From: Dugong dugon
Lineage: Eukaryota; Chordata; Mammalia; Sirenia; Dugongidae
Assembly (NCBI GenBank): GCA_030035585.1
Contig: CM057476.1
Span: 17,840,501 to 17,904,500 of the forward strand
Length of the DNA stretch: 64,000 nt
Reading direction: 5' to 3'
Shown: piece after piece, positions 1-10,600 of the stretch
Layout: every line of letters starts with the position of its first letter
Numbering within the stretch: position 1 is the first letter of the stretch
The notes under the pieces: model-generated
Seen by the model: only the letters and a program-made list of their open reading frames with translations
Databases searched by the model: none
Told to the model about the DNA's origin: nothing
Translations under genes and position numbers: made by a program

Positions 1-52
1 TCCTGTGATGTACTGGGTGTGTTTTTTTATTCACTGCTGCACAAAGCTCATT

Positions 53-254
53 GCCTGGCACATAGTAGGTAGGGCTGTCAGATAAAATACAGGAAATCAA
101 GTTTGAATTTCAGGTAAACACTGTATTACTTTTTAGTAGAAGTAGTACTCATTTGTTTTTCTGGAATTCAAATTTAACTGGGATGCCTGCATTTTATCTG
201 CTAAATCGGGCAACCCCAGTAATAGGGACTCGATAAATATTTGTTGAACAAATG
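53..254 (+). mobile_element. MIR/L2-type tail split by a palindromic DNA-transposon-like insert
   Basis: Bases 53-70 and about 221-254 together read like the common end of an ancient MIR or L2 copy (GCCTGGCACATAGTAGG, then ATAAATATTTGTTGAACAAATG). Between them, about 73-217, lies a sequence with long inverted arms: CAGATAAAATACAGG at 80-94 is mirrored by its near-exact reverse complement at 186-200, and a second pair around 98-110 and 168-178 follows inside. That hairpin form fits a non-autonomous DNA transposon. The family name is not certain. Confidence 0.5.
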
Positions 255-326
255 TATAAATGGCTTTTTGTCTTCACTTTGCCTTAAACTCTTGGCGGGA
301 CTCTTAGGCCATTTTCCGCCCCTCTT

Positions 327-360
327 TGGGCCTCAGTTTCCCCACCTGTAAAATGGGAGT
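327..360 (+). mobile_element. MIR core fragment
   Basis: The run GCCTCAGTTTCCCCACCTGT followed by AAAATGGGA is the conserved core of the mammalian MIR SINE. It sits just upstream of the CpG-rich region before MLEC. Confidence 0.6.
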
Positions 361-439
361 TTGGGCAGCGACGGCAACCCAGGGATCGCCAATGCAGGTG
401 AGCGCTGGCTGACTGAAACAGAGAAGGCTCGGGTCGTGC

Positions 440-1080
440 CTTGTGCCCAACACCCGGCCTTCTAGATTGGGCGGGGGAAGCCCCGCTCCCGTCCCTCAGC
501 CGCCGAGGCCAGCGCGAGGCCGTCGCCATGGAAACGTAAGCAGCCTGGAGCCCCTCCCTCCAGAGGCCACGCGTTTCCGCTGCGTTGTAGCCTTCTGGTT
601 GGACAGTCGTCTGGACGCTACCACCAGCCCCGAGCCCGCTGAGGGGTGGAGGGAGGCCTTCGTCTTCTTGGGACTCGTGCCCTGGGGGCCTGTGCATTTG
701 GCCTTTCTAGGGGCAGGTGGGTCTTCTGCCTCACGCGGGGGAAGGGACCGAGTCAGTCAGATCGGAGAATGTCCACTGCTTCTCCTACTAGAGCTACGTT
801 CATGCGTCTCCCCGTAAAAGGATGAGGGGGCGGGAAAGTCGGCGACGCCCCCTCCGAGCTTATTCGGTCCCAAGTGTGGAGCGCCGGAAGTGCTGGCGAC
901 ATGTCAGTGCGCCGTACCCTAAGCCTTCCCCCCTAGGCCACCTTTCCCATTCAACTGCGGGATTCCGGGGCCGCCTGGGCTCTGCACCCTGCCACTTCCG
1001 TATCGAGCCGCCGCTTCAACCGAACTCCCTCTCTCTGCGCGCGCTCCATCTCTGGCCTGATGGTTGGGCCTGCGCCTGGG
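440..1080. promoter_or_regulatory. CpG-rich region upstream of MLEC with RFX X-box and ETS motifs
   Basis: The stretch is GC- and CpG-rich. It carries a near-perfect RFX X-box at 522-535 (GTCGCCATGGAAAC, half sites GTCGCC and GGAAAC), an ETS-type CCGGAAGTG at 884-892 and a reverse ETS site CACTTCCG at 993-1000. No coding exon is recognisable. It is either the distal part of the MLEC CpG-island promoter or a separate start site for a non-coding or divergent transcript. Function is inferred from motifs only. Confidence 0.45.
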
Positions 1081-1320
1081 AGTAGCCACGCCCCCTCCCG
1101 CGCCTATCAGCCAATGGGAGGACGGCACCCGGCGGGGTGGTGGGTAATTAATGAGGTCCGGGCGCTGATTGGCTGCAGCGTTGTGGCCGGGGGCTGGGCG
1201 GTGGGGTAGGTTGTTCCCGAGGTGGGAGGTGGTACCGTTGGCTGAGGAGAAGGAGGCCTGAGAGCGATATGTCCCCGGCGGCTGAGGCAGAGCGGCCCGT
1301 GGCGCTGTTTTTCTGAGTTC
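1081..1320 (+). promoter_or_regulatory. MLEC: MLEC core promoter and 5'UTR region
   Basis: This TATA-less, GC-rich segment lies directly upstream of the MLEC start codon. It has a GC/CACC-type box at 1087-1099, a forward CCAAT at 1111-1115 and a reverse CCAAT (ATTGG) at 1168-1172, about 57 bases apart, as in NF-Y promoters. Transcription probably starts between about 1200 and 1300. No start site can be read directly from the sequence. Confidence 0.55.
1269..1316 (+). CDS. upstream ORF in the MLEC 5'UTR (15 codons)
   Basis: An ATG at 1269 opens a 15-codon frame (MSPAAEAERPVALFF) that stops with TGA at 1314-1316, 69 bases before the MLEC ATG. If transcription starts upstream of 1269, scanning ribosomes would meet it first. 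The context around the ATG (cgatATGt) is weak, so leaky scanning is likely. It is small and may be chance. Its role as a translational brake is inference. Confidence 0.35.
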   Translation: MSPAAEAERPVALFF

Positions 1321-1385
1321 AGGGTGGCCTGGCGGCCGGCCGAGGACGAGGGTCGGCGGAGGCTTTCCCCGCGGTGGTGCACGCC

Positions 1386-1611
1386 ATGCTGGAGGCCTGG
1401 GCGGTTGAGGGAGCCGCCGTGGCGCTCCTGCGACTGCTGCCGCTGCTGCTGCTGCCGGCGCTCCGGGGGCCGGGGCTCGGCGTGGCCGGCGCGGCGGGGG
1501 CCGGGCTGCCGGAGAGCGTCATTTGGGCCGTCAACGCGGGTGGTGAAGCACATGTAGATGTGCACGGGATCCACTTCCGCAAGGACCCTTTGGAAGGCCG
1601 GGTGGGCAGAG
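1386..1611 (+). CDS. MLEC: MLEC coding exon 1
   Basis: Encodes residues 1-75 and the first base of codon 76. It covers the signal peptide ([18 protein letters not shown] and on) and the start of the malectin domain ([19 protein letters not shown]). The donor is AGAG|GTGAGA. Intron 1 (1612-7972) is the longest of the gene. Confidence 0.95.
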
Positions 1612-4600
1612 GTGAGAACCGCTCAGCCGAGCTGCGGGCTTCCTGGCCTGCCGGGTCCTGGGCACCGAGGGCTGCGGGCCGCGACCCCCTTTCTCGACCA
1701 TGTCTCAGAGCGAAGTTTCTTTCTGCGGTTTCCCCAGGGACCTCGCCAGGGCTCAGCACCTGGCACTGGCTCGAAGCTACCAAGAGCCACTGAGACAGAG
1801 AGTTGGCGAGAAGTTATTTTGGAAGCTCGCATCCTGCATTTTCTTAACCTTTCACCCCTCCCCCTACTCCCAAGTTGGGAAAGTAGAGACGGGGGCGACC
1901 TATTTTAACCTCAAGGCCTCCCGGCGTGTAGATTATCGGTGTCGCTGGCCGTGGCGGTTCTGCTCTTTTGTCCAGACAGTTCCTGGTCAGATTCCAGGCT
2001 ACACAGAAACCGGCCACTTTCCCTACTCCGTCTGCAGGAGCGGGGCTTGATTCTTAGCCAGAATAGAAAGGAATCTGAGAAGAAGATGGGCCAGGAAAGT
2101 TTGATTGTACCCTCCTCCCCCGGTCCCCTCCCCCTTGGAGCGGGGGAATATCTGTGCTTATAAGTAGAAGCTGTAGGCCGTCTCAGAAACCGGTTACATT
2201 GAAGCCATGCTGCACGCCAAGCTGGTGATAGGTGTCAGCTAGGTCACCTAGTGTAAGATCTGAATATACAGTCTGTGAGAGTTCATAGAACCAGCCCCAG
2301 GTTGTTCTGCGAGGTATCATTCCAGCTGATGGGAAAATGATTTTGAGTTTTAACTGGTTGAGCAACAGTCATGTTTACAGGGCTGCACGCTTCTGGAAGT
2401 TAGCGTGGGTAAGAATTGCCTGGGGTGCTGGTTAGAAATACAGATTCCCGGTCCCCACGCTGGACCTAATAGATTAAGTTCTGTGCTTGGGACTCTGTAT
2501 AAGGTTTTCTGCACGTGGAGCTTCTGTTGTGGTGGTCCCCGCTCCCTAGACTGTTTCTTCTGTAAGTAGGTTCGGAAAATGGATTTAAGAAGGCAGTCGC
2601 TTGCTTCACGTGTGGGAAGGAGCTGTATCCTGTATGCTGGGTTCAGAGGCTCCTAAATTGGCAGTATGCCATCTCCAGACAACTAGGAGACAGACTCTCT
2701 CTCTCTTTTTCCACGATGCCGGGATTTGGCTCTTGCCTTTTCTAAAGGGTTTGACGTAGTTCTTCCTAGTGATTGCAGTGTCCTGGAGTTTGTTATATTA
2801 GGGAATAGGTCACGCTTATCCATGTGTGGGTCTGGGGACACAGGGTCGTTTTCTGAGGTTCTGTGTTGGTCCTGGAATTTGTTAGCCCTGGCATGTAGGT
2901 CGCAGTAGCCTGGGTTAAGCTGAGTCAGGGCCCTGGTCTTTAGAGGCTGTTAACAGCAGCCAAAGGCAGGCTTTAAAGCAGGAGGTCATTACTATCTTCA
3001 TCCTGGACCCTTCCTCTTTCCTAATGGGTCTTGACAGGGAGGAAGGAGCCCTAGAGGAAACCAGAGGCAGTTTGTGGACTTTGCCTCTTGTGATAGCTGT
3101 GGTGAGGAGAGAGCACAGATGGCTCCTTTCACTTAGTAGATAGTAGGCTTTACATTGGTTACACCGTCCTGTTAGGTCCACTGTGCACAGGGTAAAGCAG
3201 ACTAAGTCCCAGGTTTAGTCCCCAGGTACTGTGCTTTTTCAGAAAGTACTCTGGTTTTTTTTTTTTTTTTAAGGCTGGCCAACAATTAGCCAGTGTCTCT
3301 GCGCTTGGCTTACTGGCGCATGGTTGCAGTTCCTTGGGAGGAGTTTATTGTAGCAGGTTCAGTTACATTAGACTGTACTGGTGTTCCATCTCAGACACTA
3401 GCCTCTGGGTCAGTGTATAGATGGAGGCTCCCTGTTCCTTTCTGCCTACCGATCTTGGTAGCAGCATTAAGGCGTGAATGATGGTGTTGGGGTGAGTGGC
3501 ACTTTGGACCAGTCTGTTGCAACATTGCACTTAACAGGTTTTTGAGAGTAGCATTTTGCAGGTCAAGGAGCCCTGGTGGTGCAGCAGTTAAGCACTTGGC
3601 TGCCAACTGAGAGGTTGGCAGTTTGAACCTAGCCAGCCACTCACGAGACAAAGACCTGGCAGTCTGCTCCCTTAAAGGTCTGCGGCCTAGAAAACCCTAT
3701 GAGGCAGTTCTGCTCTGTCACATGGGGTCGATATGAATCAAAATCAACTTAGCGGCACCCAGCAACAACAGGTCTGGGGCTGAAACGGTTGACGCTTCCA
3801 CTCACAAGAGGCAGCCCTCTGGTTTCTTTCTGTGCTAAGGAGCTTGCCCCGCAGAGGAAGTGCAGCTGTTCACTCTGCCTTTCCTTCTCTGCCTTGTTTG
3901 GATCAGGGTGTGCCAGGTATTTGGAGACCCTTGCCTTATGCAGCCGTTTACACTAATTATAGTCGGAGCTGCATGTCTTATTTCTTTTCCCACATGCCTG
4001 TGATGCTTTTTCCAGCATGCTGAGGAAAGTTCATTTTACGTTGAATGAATTCAGGTGTTTGTTGCCAAGTTAGGCCAGATAAGGTTTTGGCCTGCTTTTG
4101 AACTTGCTATTTCTCTATGATTTCTTTGTAGTTCAGTGTTCTTGTGACTGTGAGTGGCCCAGGGCACGTAGTGGCTTACGCTTTCATAGGCACTTAATAA
4201 TGTTTATTGAATTTCCCTTCTGCCTGGAGGATAGCTACTGCTCATAGGAGATGCTTTTAACCTGTGTACTTCAACAAATGGAAATTCCACTACAGAAAGT
4301 GGTTCAGAAGTGCTTGCCTCGGGATTTTGCCTTGCATAACATTCTGGGTCCCACTGGACTCTGACTAGGAAAAGACCTGGTTATTTGGCCTGAGGGCATA
4401 GAACTTGGCTTGGACTTCGGAGGTTTCCTCTTCATAGAATGGGACTTGCTAACCAGTTGTATGACCTTGAGGAATCCACTTTACCCTCTGAGACTTGTTT
4501 TCCTTCTCTAAAACTTCTCACATGCCTATGACATGACTTCTGAAAACTTTTCTGCCCAGAGTAGGTTAAAGTGTCTCTATTTTTTTTTTTTTTTTTTTTG

Positions 4601-7600
4601 CAGATGACCTTTTACTGGAATTAAAAGCAGGACAGAAAATGGTTCCAGAGTGGGGTGGGGAAACTGGCTAGGGGCCCAGGCCTATTAGATTACTAATTCT
4701 CTAGCCCTAAGGAGACCCTTTCCTGAGCAGCCTTCCTTTCAGCTGGGGAAGGACTTGGCCTTGGGAAGATAAGAGCTTGAGAGATGGGAAGAAAGTCATT
4801 GTTACCTCTGATTTGCTTAAGGCCATAGGATTTGTTCAGAATTCTCTTCCTATACTGTCACCTGAGAGGCAGGGTTTACCTGCAGGCCTTCCAAGTAGCA
4901 GAAGTTCACAGGTGGAGAATTTGGGTCATTGATTCCCGGGGTTCCCTGTCCCAATCAGTTCAGAATAATTGTTTACCAATGATCTTGCTTGAGAAAGAAA
5001 TGATTCAGAATGATCTAGTGGTTGTGTGTGAGGCCAGACATCAGGGTGGTGAGCCATGTTGGAGCGACACAGAGATGGCACAGTGGTGGTCTCATGGACG
5101 TTCCTCCTCATTTTGGCTTTCCCACTCCTGTGGCTCACAGCTGCAATATTCTAGTTAGTTTTATTACTTCCATTTCAGCTTTGTCCATTCTCTAAGCTCC
5201 CTGGGGTGGAGGCATTTATTTAGTGCTTATTGTGTGTGTATACTTACCCGGCTAGCACACCTATGTGTTTGTTAGTGTCTCTGTGTGAGGCACTGTAGTA
5301 AACTCTTTAACCAGTTGCCTTAGAGGTGATTCGGAGTCATTCTGACTCATGGCAACCCTGTGTATGTCAGTAGAACTGTGTTCCCTAGGGCTTTCAATGC
5401 AGATTTATCAGAAGTAGGTCACTAGGCCTTTCTTCCGAGATGCCTCTGGGTGGACTAAAACCAGCAACCCTTTGGTTAGCAGCTGAACACATTAACTGGT
5501 TGCACCACCCAGGAGCTCCATTAAGCTCTTTACAGATGTCTTTTGATCCTTGCCCCAAACCTGTGGGGTAGGCGATATTCCCACTTTACAGATGAGGAAA
5601 CAGATCTAGAGGAAACAACATCACAGAGTGGGTGGCAGAGCCAGAACTGAACTCCAGGCCTGTCTTCTCTAAAACCTGGACGTTATTTTTCAAGCAGCCT
5701 GGCTACTCCATAGTCTAGGGCTAAGAAGTAGCAGACACAGGGTAGGCCCTTTGGCCCCCTTCCCTTTTGGTTAGCTGCCTGAGCTATATCGTCCCAACTT
5801 CAGCAGTGTGCTGACGGCACACTTCACTGTATTTTGGAGAAATCTGTTTAGCTGTGAATACGTGAAGGCTAAACGGGGAGAGAAAAAAAATCCTTTTTTG
5901 CTGCTGCATCTCCTGGGATGTGGGCAAATTCACCTTTGCATGTGGCAGATCTCTTGGGAAAGCCACTTGGGCTTTAAAGGGAAAATGTTGAAAGGTAATT
6001 CCAAGGTTGTTAAGCAGTTTTTTGTTCACATAGCTGAGTATTCTTAGCAGTGGGACTGAGACTGCCACAGATTACATTATTGTCAGTTTCTCACCTTTTC
6101 CGCTCGGCAGGGAAAAGATTCCATACACGTGCACAAAACTTTCTGTATCTATAAATGAAATCTAGTTAATGTTCCAAATTTGTAAGGGTCATGGTCCTCA
6201 TGGAAGAAGGAAATTCTTAGAGCTAAGTTGGAAGAGAAACAGCAGTCCTTTAATCTTTATAGGTTTGTGCCCCAGGGTAATGCTTTTTTTGAGCCTGGGA
6301 AAGAGCTGGAGCATGTTAGCAGTACATCCTTTGTAGTGCTACTCAGTTGTCCTTCTTTGATTTGTTTTCTTGAGGAGAAATAGGAAGAAAAAGGTCTTAA
6401 GACAAAGGACAGTGAGTTTCCTGTTGCATGTCTCATCAGTCCATCTGATCTCAAGGCTAGTGTTCGCTTGCAAGGAACGGTTAACAGTTACGCTTCTATT
6501 TTTGAGGGCTTGAGCTCAGCCACTGGGTCTTTTAGTTAATCTTTTACCTTTTGCCATGTCCTGTCCCTTGGAGTTTGGGGATCCAGAACATGAAGCTCCC
6601 GGGGTGACTGCTCTTGGGTGTCTCCCAAGATTTAGGTGCCAGATGTCTTCAGAATTACCATGTGAGATTGAAGGTGCTCTTGAAACCTTAATTCCAGGAT
6701 GGAGTAGGCGCTAGGTCTGTGTACAGAAATCACTGCTAAATCTCGTTTGGAAAGTATGGAGTATTTATGGAGCACTGGAGCACTAGAGAGCCAGTGTTTG
6801 TGTTTATGGGATAAAGGAGTAAGGCTGTTTTCCCAAGGAGAAAACAGCGATTCATCTCTGGGGCTGGATGGTGGTATCGTATTTGAGAAAAGGCCCCAGT
6901 TTTGTTTGTTACGTGGGGGAAAAGCATACATAAAGTCTTGTCTCCTACCAAGTTTTGGGGAAGGAGAGGGCAATAGAGACTTTTGGCTCTTCTGATACTT
7001 TTGCCTTGCCTTACTCCTTGTCAGTCTGTGAAATGGGAAAGGTAGCCATCTGGGAGCATGGGCATCTTAAGAGGACCTCAGCAGATTTTCTTTCCCTGCT
7101 GGATGGCTTTAGCCCTGTGTGTGGAGGGAACAGCATGGCTTCCCTGCTTTGCAGGCACCTCCTTCTGTGCCATTTGTTTGGTCAGCAGATCATATCTAGT
7201 GCCTGCAATGTGCCAGGCACTGTGTTAGGTGCCAGAGATACAGTAGGAACTTTTTTTTCTTCTTTGGTTTAACTAGGGGAATGTTCCAGAGAGTAGGTGA
7301 AGTGGAGTTTTGTAAGTCTGTGAGAACTAAGGTGCTAGAATCTAAAGGAAATTAGCATCCTGGCCTTCTTTTTATGGCCATATATTTCTTTATCAGCCTT
7401 AGAGCTTTCTTACAAAAAACAACTGAAGTTAGTGTCTTATTTGTAGTTAAGACAATGAAGAATGATTTTCTTAACCAGATATCCTGTTTGTTTTAAGCTG
7501 TGGGCTTTTCTAAATGAGAAAAAAAACATTCTTTGAGTGTCATCATCTTGCGTAGAGTTCCTGGCCATCCCCCTTGTTTTATGAGTTTCTCTGAAGGTCT

Positions 7601-10600
7601 CCCTCTCAGGGAACCAGGCAGCTGCAGCATAGTGCTTTTTTCTAATAACGAGGTAGGTTCATTCTGTCCCCATCACTCTCCGTATACTTTAGGAAAGTCA
7701 TTTTAATGTGCTTTCAGAAAGTTCTGCTCTGAAGGTTATGGAGGCTGTTGGGGCAATTTGTGTGAGGTTTCTTTCATTTTACTGGTCCGTGGTAATGGCC
7801 TCCATACCCTTTGTGTCTGGTCTCTTTGGAGCCAGGTGCAGCGAAGGTGGCCCCTTGGTGCACTGGGTGGGTTATTAGCTTTACCCCGGAAATGCCTCTG
7901 GTGGTTCTGGGGTCTCTGCTTTTCTTTTGTGTTTTGCCTCTGATGTGGTTTCTCTTCGTCTTTTGTCTCTAGCCTCAGACTATGGCATGAAACTGCCAAT
8001 CCTGCGCTCCAACCCGGAGGACCAGATCCTGTATCAAACCGAGAGGTACAATGAGGAGACCTTTGGCTATGAAGTGCCCATCAAGGAGGAGGGGGACTAC
8101 GTGCTCGTGTTGAAATTTGCTGAGGTCTACTTTGCACAGTCCCAGCAGAAGGTGAGGCCTGGTCAGGCCCCCTGCTTGATTAATGGGACATTGTCACTCT
8201 TGGACAGTCAATCCTCTGCTATAGACCACAGAATGTAAGAGCATCTTCAGAAGTGAGAAACAGACGAACTTTGAGGAAAAGCTGTATTTTTTTTGCCCCT
8301 AGAGAAGCTATGTCCCACTGCCCATGAGGCTGCCTTAGAGGTTGGTGACAGAAGGCAACACCAGAATCCTAGTTCTTGGCCAACAACTGGTCCTGTTAAG
8401 GCCCTCCTGGCTACCACCTGTTCTTGGTTTTCAGCATCTTCTTGTTTTTAGCCTTGTTCTTTTCTTCTGTCCCTTCCTGTGAATTCCCTTCTCTTCATGC
8501 TGAGCTTTTTGTTTGCATCCTTTGTTCCTTAAAGCTAAGATGAGACCTCCTTGGCAGTAAAGGGGTTTTGATTTAGCCCAGGTAAAGGACTATAGTCATT
8601 CTGGGGTGTATCCAGCCCAATAGTTTCTTAAATGATTTTTGAATTTGAAACCCAGGGAGGTGCACAATGTCCACCTGCTGAAGGGATGTGAAGTGGATGG
8701 TTTTGATGTTGTCTCCTTTTCTAATCCTGGAAGGTGTTTGATGTGCGACTGAATGGCCACGTTGTGGTGAAGGACTTGGACATCTTTGACCGCGTTGGGC
8801 ACAGCACAGCTCACGATGAGATCATCCCTATGAGCATCAGAAAGGGGAAGTTGAGCGTCCAGGGGGAGGTGTCCACCTTCACGGGCAAACTCTACATTGA
8901 GTTTGTCAAGGTAATGCCCCTGCCCTGCCCTCACGACTAAGGAAGGGCTCAGAAGAGTGGGTGTAGGGGAAAATGTTTGCTGCCGTGTGGAGCTGACCAC
9001 TGTTTCCCATTTCCTAGGGGTACTACGACAATCCCAAAGTCTGTGCACTCTACATCATGTCTGGGACAGTGGATGGTAAGTCCTGTTTTTGACTTGGGCT
9101 GTAGGATATGGTTGAAGAACCCCTTGAGGGGAGTAATTTAGCTGGTCACTAATTTGGAAATGCCTATTTAAAGCCCGCTTGTGGGGAATACAGAGTCAGA
9201 TGGGGATGGAGTATAACATGGTGCTACTACAAGCCGCCAGCTTTTTTTTTTTTTTTTTTAATTGTACTTCAGGTGAAGTACAACAAAGTTTCTCATGAAA
9301 CAGTAGTACACATATTGTTTTATGATATTGGTTAACAACCCCATACGATGTCAACCCTCTAACTTCTCAACCTTTTTTTTTGTTTGTTTGTTTGGTGAAA
9401 ATACACGTAGCCAAAGATACACTGTTTCAGAAATTTTCTACATGCACAGTTCAGTGACATTGACTATGCTCTTCCAATTGTGCTGCTATTCTCACTTAAG
9501 ATGAAGGCTTCCAGAACAAAATAGTTTCTCATTTAACAGTTACTACACATGTTGCCCTATGACAATGGTTAAGAATCTCACACAACACATCAACAGTATC
9601 CTTACTCAACTTTGGGTTCCCTCTCACCAGCTTCCTTGTCCCCTTCTGTCTTCTGGCCCTTGTCACTGGACTGCTGTACCTCGTTAGTCTCATTTGGTTT
9701 TACGGGGCTGTCCACTCCCAGGCTGAACGGTGAACCTCGGAGATAACTTCACCACTGAGCTAAAAGGGTGTCTGGGGGCCATACTCTCGGGGTTTCTCCA
9801 GTCTCCTTTAGGCCAGTAAATCTGGTCTTTTTTTTGTGAGTTAGAATCATGCTCTACATCCTTCTCCAGCTCTGTCCAGAACCCTCTGTTGTGATCCTGG
9901 CCAGAGCAGTCAGTGGTGGTAGCCGGGCACCATCTAGCTGTACTGGACTCAGTCCGGTGGAGGCCTTGGTAGCTGTGGACCATTAGTCCTTCGGACACAA
10001 GCCACCAGCTTTGATCTGTGTTCAGATGTTGCTGCTGCCATTTAATCAGCTGCTTAGTCTTGGACAAATTCCTTTAACTTCAGTGTTAAATCAGACTAAT
10101 AGTGGTACCTATTCGTGTATGCTGACCCTTGTAATCATTTGGAGTCTCCTAAAACATGCCCTTAATCTGTTTCTTTGACATCTGTTTCCTGGGAGCAAAG
10201 GGTAAAAGGCGAAAGGAGGAGTCCTTTAAGGTTTTGGTAGGATCTGAAAGCTCCCAGCATTGCTGGACTATAGTAGAACAAAGGCTTACTTAATTAATAT
10301 CTCTTTGTCCTTGGGATCCAACCGTAGGGTATATTTTTTTCCCATCAGGGTTTTGATTATTGTGACTGCCTGCTTCCCAGGCTGGTTTTTGCAGAGAAAG
10401 CTTGTGTCTTAGTAGCTTTTCTCCCTGACCCTCCTTCTGTACCTTTTCCCAACTCATCCTGAATGCACTGAGGATCTCATCCTATTGTGTTGATACCCTC
10501 CCAAGTGCAGATATGATGTCTTGTCATCAAACAGATGTGTGCCTGAGTGCCTAAGGAGGAAGTAGGGCAGAGGGGTTGTGTGTGCTCAGAACTGGAACTC

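Noticed and set aside
1374..1385. A four-codon N-terminal extension of MLEC from 1374
   Set aside because: The codon at 1374 is GTG, not ATG. The first in-frame ATG is at 1386 and matches the known malectin start.
1107..1783. Long minus-strand open frames opposite MLEC exon 1
   Set aside because: They mirror a GC-rich coding exon and its flanks, have Arg/Pro-rich low-complexity products and no recognisable domain.
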